Source: an uncultured Odoribacter sp. (GTDB taxonomy: Bacteria; Bacteroidota; Bacteroidia; Bacteroidales; Marinifilaceae). From it: a stretch of 38,005 nucleotides of DNA. Below are positions 32,523-38,005 of this stretch, in pieces (the stretch's first letter is position 1; each line of letters starts with the position of its first letter). The DNA lies in NCBI GenBank assembly GCA_944321165.1, contig CALUKE010000024.1, forward strand, positions 1 to 38,005. Reading direction: 5' to 3'. The position numbers and the translations under genes were made by a program. The notes beneath the pieces are model-generated. The model was not told the origin of the DNA. It saw nothing but the letters and a program-made list of their open reading frames with translations, and ran no database searches.

Positions 32523-33191
32523 TTATTTAAGCAAACAATCATATAACTGCCCGGATGCATTCGGCAAGATTTTCCTGAAATGATTCATCATCCGTTCGCG
32601 CGATTCCTGCGGAGTACGAACGGGATGACAGGCTTCTTTTCCCAAAAGAGCTTCCGGCGTAGTAAGCAAGGACCACCCCCATCCATATTCTTGTCCATGC
32701 CGATCGTGAGGGTAGACAAAATCTTCCGTTACAATATAAGCGCCCATCTCCAAACGGGTCAGATAAGCATCGAATCGGCTCCGCATCTTCGGACCCGTAA
32801 AACCGCAGGCCGCACGCAGTTCTCTGGTAATCAAACTCCTCTGACTTTTCAATGTGACGAGAATAGTTTCCTCCACACTCCCCACCTCCGGTTGCGGATA
32901 AATACTTCGCCGGTAATTGCAAAAGTCAGGCCACCACTCCCGACTAATAAAAGCAGCCTTGCACTTAAAAAACTTACCATATGCACACCCGCTTTCCTGC
33001 AAGATAGATCCTTTCCACTCCCAAAGCGGCCATTCCCAGCCACCATCAGGCAGGCGGGTATATTGGCAATCCTCATCCACCATCTCTTCTGCCGACCACC
33101 CGGGAATACCCATGCGCAACAAAGGCAAAAAACCTATTTCATTGATATAATCAATCAATTCTGGACAGGAATGTAAACACTCTTTTCTCAT
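32523..33191 (-). CDS. AlkZ-like winged-helix protein (putative)
   Basis: A 222-residue soluble protein whose middle part (SVEETILVTLKSQRSLITRELRAACGF, then MRSRFDAYLTRLEMGAYIVTEDFVY) looks like the winged helices of the AlkZ/YcaQ DNA glycosylase group. Full AlkZ enzymes are much longer and carry a QxQ-type catalytic motif that I do not see, so glycosylase activity is doubtful. Trp-rich segments (PDGGWEWPLWEWKGS) are notable. I use the ATG at 33191, which overlaps the DUF169 stop by ATGA; the open frame extends 83 codons upstream, antiphase over DUF169, and is spurious. Translational coupling means the two proteins likely work together. Confidence 0.6.
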   Translation of the reverse strand: MRKECLHSCPELIDYINEIGFLPLLRMGIPGWSAEEMVDEDCQYTRLPDGGWEWPLWEWKGSILQESGCAYGKFFKCKAAFISREWWPDFCNYRRSIYPQPEVGSVEETILVTLKSQRSLITRELRAACGFTGPKMRSRFDAYLTRLEMGAYIVTEDFVYPHDRHGQEYGWGWSLLTTPEALLGKEACHPVRTPQESRERMMNHFRKILPNASGQLYDCLLK

Positions 33192-33910
33192 TTTCCAATC
33201 TCTCCATTTATCCTTTTTTTCACGGCGGAATATGCCTTCCGAAACAAAGCAGACTGTTCCATGGTCTGAACCATCTCCCGGAAACGGCATATTGGAATCA
33301 CAAAGGTAAGTTCGCTGGCAGGCACTAACGGACGGGCGGAAGGATCGAGCATACCGATAAAACAACTCCGGCCATTCTTCCGGTTTTCCTGCACGGCAAA
33401 GGTCACGATGCTGCAACATCCCGAAGCGAAACGCGTACATACGGCATCGTCGGCATCGTTATCGTAAAAGGCCCATGCACACAAACCCGAAAGCATGTCG
33501 GGAGTTGCAAAAAACAAAATACCTTCCACCTCATCGAGTACGGCAAGCTGATCCATGCGGACAAAATTCAGGAAAGGCTTTTCCGTCAGGCGTATATCCA
33601 GCTTGCGAATGTATTCCCGAACCTGTTCGGGCGTCTGCTTATAGTGCTCCGTCTCCGACACGAATCCGGGTATCCGCTCCTGCATAGGAGCGAAAGCAGT
33701 GTAAAGGCTTCCTCCACCGCACGACACATGATCGGCACTCAGCGTCAGCGGCTCTCCATCGCATACCTGGCGAATAACGCCGACCATGCAACGCGGTGTT
33801 TTTCTCCTCTCCGCAACAGCCGTATGACTATAACCAAAAGCGACAGGAAGAGGAACGGCATCCCCAAACGCATCTCGATATCTTTGCAAAAACATCTGTA
33901 TCATAAGCAT
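33188..33910 (-). CDS. DUF169 family protein
   Basis: A 240-residue soluble protein of the uncharacterised DUF169 family. Visible hallmarks are LPVAFGYS near the start, the ADHVSCGGGSLYTAF block with the glycine-rich cysteine motif, IPGFVSETEHYKQTPEQVREYI, and the central DGILFFATPDMLSGL-like strand (here VEGILFFATPDMLSGL). Several conserved cysteines (CGGG, RFASGCCSIVT) suggest metal or heme binding, but no function is established. It starts 86 bases downstream of the 230-residue hypothetical and overlaps the AlkZ-like gene, all read on the minus strand. Confidence 0.85.
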   Translation of the reverse strand: MLMIQMFLQRYRDAFGDAVPLPVAFGYSHTAVAERRKTPRCMVGVIRQVCDGEPLTLSADHVSCGGGSLYTAFAPMQERIPGFVSETEHYKQTPEQVREYIRKLDIRLTEKPFLNFVRMDQLAVLDEVEGILFFATPDMLSGLCAWAFYDNDADDAVCTRFASGCCSIVTFAVQENRKNGRSCFIGMLDPSARPLVPASELTFVIPICRFREMVQTMEQSALFRKAYSAVKKRINGEIGK

Positions 33911-33996
33911 TTCACATGAACTTTTCCCAAAGTTACAAGTTTAATCTTAGTTTTTATCACAGGTTGCAATAAAAATGATATTTCAGAACACACTGC

Positions 33997-34689
33997 CTAA
34001 TCGAAAATGACCCTTGGATTCATCATGGCCGGACTATCCCACTCAATGCCATAATCTTCCTTCAAAATCCGCTTCTTCGCACTCCAATAAGCAAAACAAA
34101 ATCCCATACCGCGAGGCTGACCTTCCAAAAAGGAATATATCCTTTTGTTCGCCTCGTCAATGACACGCTCATAAACCGGACTCCACTCTATCGGATCTTT
34201 TTTGAGATAGCCTTTCTGTTCAATTTTGTCAAAATCACCCTTATCTGCATGTGTTATGTTACGCCGATAGTAGAGCAATTCGTTTTCCACCTCTTCACTT
34301 ACCTCCAATTCACGATCATACAATGCCTCGATACGCCGGATTACTGTCCGTTCCAATTCCAATATCTCAATTTTCAACCTGGGATGGTCAAAGATAGCCT
34401 TCCTCATTCTCTGTACGGCCACATATAAGTTATCCAACATATTGTCATAGCCTTCGAGAAAACCGGCCATATCAAGAAACTCTCTCGCCAACGACGCATT
34501 TTCCCATTCTCTGTCCTGATTTCTCATATTCTCTTCTACCACCAGAACATCGCCACAACACACCTCCCAATGTGCAACAAGAGCGGCTTCCGTCGCATTG
34601 CGTCCATAGTGGACTGCACGCTTACGAGCTTCTTCCAGTTCTTTTCTGCAATCAATATCATTGTCCATCCCTTCACAGCAATTAAGCAT
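33997..34689 (-). CDS. Unrecognised 230-residue soluble protein
   Basis: I do not recognise this family. The product is acidic to neutral and mostly helical, with no signal peptide and no membrane segment. A central helical stretch (DNLYVAVQRMRKAIFDHPRLKIEILELERTVIRRIEALYD) could form a coiled coil or bundle. The tail reads GFCFAYWSAKKRILKEDYGIEWDSPAMMNP, an aromatic-rich end that looks conserved in style. I choose the ATG at 34689, preceded by GGAG five bases upstream; a GTG lies one codon earlier. It starts 19 bases after the stop of the large exported NPCBM-repeat gene, in the same direction, so the two form a unit. A cytoplasmic partner or protector of that protein is possible but speculative. 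Confidence 0.7.
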   Translation of the reverse strand: MLNCCEGMDNDIDCRKELEEARKRAVHYGRNATEAALVAHWEVCCGDVLVVEENMRNQDREWENASLAREFLDMAGFLEGYDNMLDNLYVAVQRMRKAIFDHPRLKIEILELERTVIRRIEALYDRELEVSEEVENELLYYRRNITHADKGDFDKIEQKGYLKKDPIEWSPVYERVIDEANKRIYSFLEGQPRGMGFCFAYWSAKKRILKEDYGIEWDSPAMMNPRVIFD

Positions 34690-34708
34690 CACTCCGGATA
34701 CGGAAATA

Positions 34709-37519
34709 TCATTTTATCACAAAATTTCTTACTAACTGTAATTCGTCGGTAGGTGGCGTTTCATCTTTGAAAAGAGGGCATAACATGGTATTTTCCGTAC
34801 TCTGTTTTCCATCTATATTCATTGCACTGTTCACTACACTTTCCAAAAAACGTGTTTCTGCCAATTTTTCCTCATAGATCTGGTTCACCAAATCTATACA
34901 CTCCTTGTACACCTTCCCTCCTTGTTTGACAATCTTTCCGTAAGCGATAGCTCCCAATCCCAATCCAGGCAATCCCAATGATGCACTCGCCTGCATAACA
35001 GGCAACTCCATGAGTGTCGCCTTCACATTTTTCAGGTTCTCCAATTGTTTTTGGCAACTCGAGAACTCCCTGACAATAGAAGAAAAATTTTCTCCTCGCT
35101 TGGGCTTCAACATTACAGCCTTGCAAACCTCTCCAGCATCCGTCTCCAAATAATATGTATGAATATCGTATTGCGGTTTGGCTTTTTTGATCATTTCTTC
35201 CACCTGTGTATATGCATTTGAAACTCCCGTCAAAAACCGGTCCACCTCTTTCTGACCGGAAGATTTTGGCCTTTCCCATTGATTGTCTATGCTCTTTTCA
35301 CTCCATGCAGGCTCCGTTATCACAGCTTCGGACAGCCTGGCATCCTTGGGAATGTCCAAGGAGGCATGTTCCTTCGACAGTTTTATGTCATAAAAAATAT
35401 ACTGTCCAGACCAGTTATCGGTATTAGCCAACCAAAACATCAATTGTTGGCAACCGTTGATCGGCACAGTCACTGTCTGCGGCTCCATGGTCTCATACAC
35501 CGTCAGTTGAGCCATGACTTTATGGTCGGCAGCAATGAGCAATGTCTCCTTGTAATCATCCGGACGAATATATGGTTTATAACATGCCACGGTAAAGGTC
35601 ACACTATTATATTCGCCATAAGTGTTAAACGCCGCACATGAATTTTCCATTGCCTCCCCCCCCGCAGCAAGCATCAGCAATGCAGCGGCACCGATCAGCG
35701 TACTTCCAACTACCGCTCCGCCAACAGCCACACCACCAGCCACAAAGACAGAGCCGACAGCCGCACCGCCTATAGCTCCAGCCGCAGCACCGTCAGTACC
35801 CGAGAGAGGACCATAGTCCAGGGAGAAATGCACGCTTGTCTGCAACATGAAACCTTTATTTATACGTTTCCCCTTCAAGTCGAAATACTTCTTTTGGGTC
35901 GTACCGTCATAGAAAATTCCTTCATCGGATTGCTTCATAGGACTTACATAATGAATATATGGAGCACCGAGATCTATCAAATCCACCGTATCCGGACAAT
36001 CCGGTTTCGGATGCACGAACAAATCATTCTCGACAGGTTCGCCGCGGTATACCACAACATCTGCAATTCCATAGGCGGCGACATCCAGAGTAGATGAACC
36101 GGAGGTCTCAAAACGCAACTTCCTGCACTTGTTCAAGGGAACAACGAAATCCCTGTTCGGATAAGTGGCTATCAGCGCTTCCTCCAGTACCAGTTCATCA
36201 TCGGCATACACTTTCAGCACATCATTGTTCATGGCACCGCTCTTGCCAATGTATCCGACAGTAAAGCTGACATAATCAAATTCATTACCGAGATCAAAAA
36301 CAGCATACGACCTCGTATCATTATCCAAAACGTTGGCTTTATTGTAAAACACCATACCCTCACTGTAACGCACCCCACCCATCGAGAAGGTAATATGGTC
36401 GGAAGATCCGTCGTAGATTTGTTTTTTGGTCTGTGCCAAAGAAGTATATGGCGGAATGTTTGAAATAAGTTTACAGACATCCGGCAAATTTTTCAAGCGT
36501 GGATCAACGGTAATGTCATCATTCGCCATTTCTTTCGGAGCGACTCCCTCCGGATATACCGTGATATTGGCAATACCAGCATTCATGGAACCTTCCTCCT
36601 GTTCCGATTGAAAAGAAAGCATTTGACAACCAGCCACATCCAATGTCACCACCTTGGCAATATCTTCATAAGTCATTTCCAACTCGTAAATTATTTTATC
36701 ATCCGCCTTCACCGTAATCCAACCTTTTCCTGTCCCCGCATTTGAACTGTTCAAGGGACCTACCACAAAACTCAATTTTGAATATTGTCCCCGGAGATTA
36801 AAATAGGACCATCCCGGATTGCTTCCAACGATAGCCCTCTCCATATTCACAGCAAGACCATAATCATAATTCTTCCCGTTAATTGTCATGTGACTGTTCT
36901 TGCTTTTAGGCGACACACACACCATCCTGTTGTTCTGAAAATACGGTTCCAGGTCTTTTACCAACTCAATTGTTACCGGTTTCTTATTCAGGATATTCCC
37001 GGTTTCCACAGGAGTCTGTCCAGCAGTCCAGAGAGTAGCCTCGGCAAACCCAATCTGTCCATTTCCCGAGACCAATACAAATTTCAGTTCATTTACCCCT
37101 TTCACATCGAGCTTGATCCGTCTCGGCACACTATACGGATACACTAACTCATCCATCACCTTGCGGCCATCGGCATAAACCGTAACCACCCTCGGATCGG
37201 TGTCAATACCTGTACCGCCGGCACCTCTGTCAAAATTCTCATGCCCAAGTACAAACATCAACGTCTCATATTTACCGCCCAAATTAAATACAGCAAATCC
37301 CGGCTTGTAAGGCGCCGAACTATACCCTATGGTGAATCCTCCATACCATTTCAATCCACCGCTCATGGCTATCTGCCTTGACCCCGTCCCTGTATATTCA
37401 TACGCAGTATAACGATATGAATCTACTGGTTTGTGCAGATTGACAAGATATTTTGTTTGTGCCACAAGCTCCCAATGGCTCATCATCGCAGCCAACAAGA
37501 CAACAACAAACTTTTTCAT
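34709..37519 (-). CDS. Large exported protein with four NPCBM-like repeats and a Gly/Ala-rich hydrophobic insert
   Basis: A 936-residue exported protein; the signal peptide is residues 1-21 (FVVVLLAAMMSHWELVAQ). Four related beta-sandwich repeats follow at about 22-167, 181-324, 346-494 and 510-717. Each has the shape of NPCBM/NEW2 carbohydrate-binding modules: a first strand, a GG/GKxYxxGF-type strand, AxFNLxGxYxxLxFxxG, then VxVxADxKxVxE and a C-terminal LxF strand. The fourth repeat is interrupted at about 574-622 (bases 35654-35800) by a Gly/Ala/Val segment with glycine-zipper spacing. The C-terminal 220 residues are helical, with a second Gly-rich hydrophobic stretch near 836-863. There is no catalytic domain. 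I use the ATG at 37519; ATG at 37531 is possible. It is followed by the unrecognised 230-residue gene. Confidence 0.75.
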   Translation of the reverse strand: MKKFVVVLLAAMMSHWELVAQTKYLVNLHKPVDSYRYTAYEYTGTGSRQIAMSGGLKWYGGFTIGYSSAPYKPGFAVFNLGGKYETLMFVLGHENFDRGAGGTGIDTDPRVVTVYADGRKVMDELVYPYSVPRRIKLDVKGVNELKFVLVSGNGQIGFAEATLWTAGQTPVETGNILNKKPVTIELVKDLEPYFQNNRMVCVSPKSKNSHMTINGKNYDYGLAVNMERAIVGSNPGWSYFNLRGQYSKLSFVVGPLNSSNAGTGKGWITVKADDKIIYELEMTYEDIAKVVTLDVAGCQMLSFQSEQEEGSMNAGIANITVYPEGVAPKEMANDDITVDPRLKNLPDVCKLISNIPPYTSLAQTKKQIYDGSSDHITFSMGGVRYSEGMVFYNKANVLDNDTRSYAVFDLGNEFDYVSFTVGYIGKSGAMNNDVLKVYADDELVLEEALIATYPNRDFVVPLNKCRKLRFETSGSSTLDVAAYGIADVVVYRGEPVENDLFVHPKPDCPDTVDLIDLGAPYIHYVSPMKQSDEGIFYDGTTQKKYFDLKGKRINKGFMLQTSVHFSLDYGPLSGTDGAAAGAIGGAAVGSVFVAGGVAVGGAVVGSTLIGAAALLMLAAGGEAMENSCAAFNTYGEYNSVTFTVACYKPYIRPDDYKETLLIAADHKVMAQLTVYETMEPQTVTVPINGCQQLMFWLANTDNWSGQYIFYDIKLSKEHASLDIPKDARLSEAVITEPAWSEKSIDNQWERPKSSGQKEVDRFLTGVSNAYTQVEEMIKKAKPQYDIHTYYLETDAGEVCKAVMLKPKRGENFSSIVREFSSCQKQLENLKNVKATLMELPVMQASASLGLPGLGLGAIAYGKIVKQGGKVYKECIDLVNQIYEEKLAETRFLESVVNSAMNIDGKQSTENTMLCPLFKDETPPTDELQLVRNFVIK

Positions 37520-37619
37520 GCAAATATTCATTTTTATACAACTTTTAAACCTCCAAAAACAAACAGCCCGACTCATGTTTGCAAGTTACTAAAAAATGAT
37601 AAAAAACACAAATTTTCAT

Positions 37620-37656
37620 CCCTATTAAAATACTTCTTACCCCATTAAAATACTTC
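37620..37656 (-). repeat. Direct repeat pair upstream of the NPCBM-repeat gene
   Basis: Two 17-base copies, at 37620-37636 and 37640-37656, match at 16 of 17 positions; on the minus strand each reads GAAGTATTTTAATRGGG. Their starts are 20 bases apart, about two helical turns, so a dimeric or tandem regulator could bind one face. They lie about 100 bases upstream of the ATG at 37519. A weak -7-like TAACTTGC lies near 37590-37583 on the minus strand. Confidence 0.5.
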
Positions 37657-37769
37657 GACAGATATTGATAAGCTTTCCGAAATATAAAGATTTAGAGGAG
37701 GCTCGATTTCTATCTCAAAATTTTTTACAGCTAAAAGAGAGAATGGCTGAATCCATTGTCATGGCGTAA
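37629..37769 (+). pseudogene. Possible transposase C-terminal fragment
   Basis: An open plus-strand stretch ends with a TAA at 37767. It reads ILISFPKYKDLEEARFLSQN and continues to the tail KERMAESIVMA, which has the look of the helical end of an ISL3-type transposase (a FP.Y..LEEA..LSQNF pattern). There is no start and no inverted repeat that I can find. The identification is from memory of the style of such sequences and is weak. Confidence 0.2.
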
Positions 37770-38005
37770 CCACATCTTTCCTTCCCTTCAAGATAAATAC
37801 TAAATATAATTAGCTCATTGTAAGTGGTATATGATTTTATATTGCTGTTTGAGTAACAAAATAGCAACAATGTAAATTATTAAATGCAAAATACAGAAAG
37901 GGCTGGAGTGTATGCCGCAGGGAACCACATGCAAGATAGAGAACGTGCCTGGTATCGGGTTTGTAAACTTTATCGTACACACATGGTGAGAAATGTGTTT
38001 TGAGT
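37770..38005. other. AT-rich tail without a clear gene
   Basis: Nothing certain is seen. An ATG at 37884 opens a 39-codon frame that closes at 38001-38003 (it begins MQNTERAGVYAAGNH), preceded by no good ribosome site. The sequence may be the edge of another mobile or accessory segment to the right of the window. Confidence 0.25.

Noticed and set aside
33192..33440. 83-codon upstream extension of the AlkZ-like gene
   Set aside because: It runs antiphase across the DUF169 coding sequence; the ATG at 33191 forms a normal ATGA overlap and is the better start.
35622..35816. Plus-strand Ala/Pro/Thr-rich open frame of 64 codons
   Set aside because: It is the antisense shadow of the Gly/Ala-rich insert of the NPCBM-repeat protein.
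37620..37656. The repeat pair as the start of a CRISPR array
   Set aside because: Only two 17-base copies with a 3-base gap; no spacers of proper length and no cas genes.
1..38005. tRNA, rRNA or known riboswitch
   Set aside because: No cloverleaf-like or riboswitch core sequence was found by reading the intergenic stretches; short or divergent RNAs could still be missed.

Overview
The window reads as Bacteroidales chromosome. The evidence is TAnnTTTG-type -7 promoter elements ahead of several genes, an ECF sigma/FecR pair, DUF4199 and DUF4890 proteins, a lipoprotein GH35 beta-galactosidase, and Bacteroidota-style aroQ/xerD and ppk1/ppx neighbourhoods. An Odoribacter- or Butyricimonas-like genome would fit, but that is a guess without database searches.

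Positions 1 to about 3.75 kb are visibly richer in G+C than the rest and look like one end of an integrated mobilizable element. They hold a hairpin-rich candidate oriT, a MobV-family relaxase, a long RNA-type hairpin, and a redox cargo module. The module has an HxlR regulator divergent from a three-gene operon (NTF2-like protein and two flavoproteins carrying an iron-sulfur-flavoprotein Cys motif). The divergent promoter region is almost perfectly two-fold symmetric around an 18-3-18 inverted repeat. The element side ends against the 3' end of a fecR gene that looks about 20 residues short and has no SusC/D partner in view.

From 3.9 to about 29.2 kb is ordinary housekeeping chromosome: ECF sigma/fecR; kbl; a secreted alpha/beta hydrolase; GH35; cdd; a glucosaminidase-LysM/DUF4199/GT2 operon; UDG-like and HD-domain genes; a POT transporter; yjbQ; a ppk1-ppx operon; an aroQ-pyk-HAD operon; xerD; a HEAT-like protein; miaA; a GNAT; DUF4890; an SDR; and a TlpA-like lipoprotein. 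Many gene ends carry clear hairpin terminators, several built into the last codons.

From about 29.2 kb onward the region is accessory. It begins with a 5'-truncated 5-hydroxyisourate hydrolase remnant. Next is an 820-residue four-domain sulfur-transfer fusion (CoA-disulfide reductase, rhodanese, TusA-like, DsrE2-like) with a MarR regulator. A DUF169/AlkZ-like gene pair follows. Last is a two-gene unit: an exported protein with four NPCBM-like repeats, one interrupted by an approximately 50-residue Gly/Ala-rich hydrophobic segment, plus a 230-residue unrecognised soluble partner. This last pair, with a direct-repeat motif upstream, is the best candidate here for something undescribed. No tRNA, rRNA, CRISPR array or intact insertion sequence was seen.
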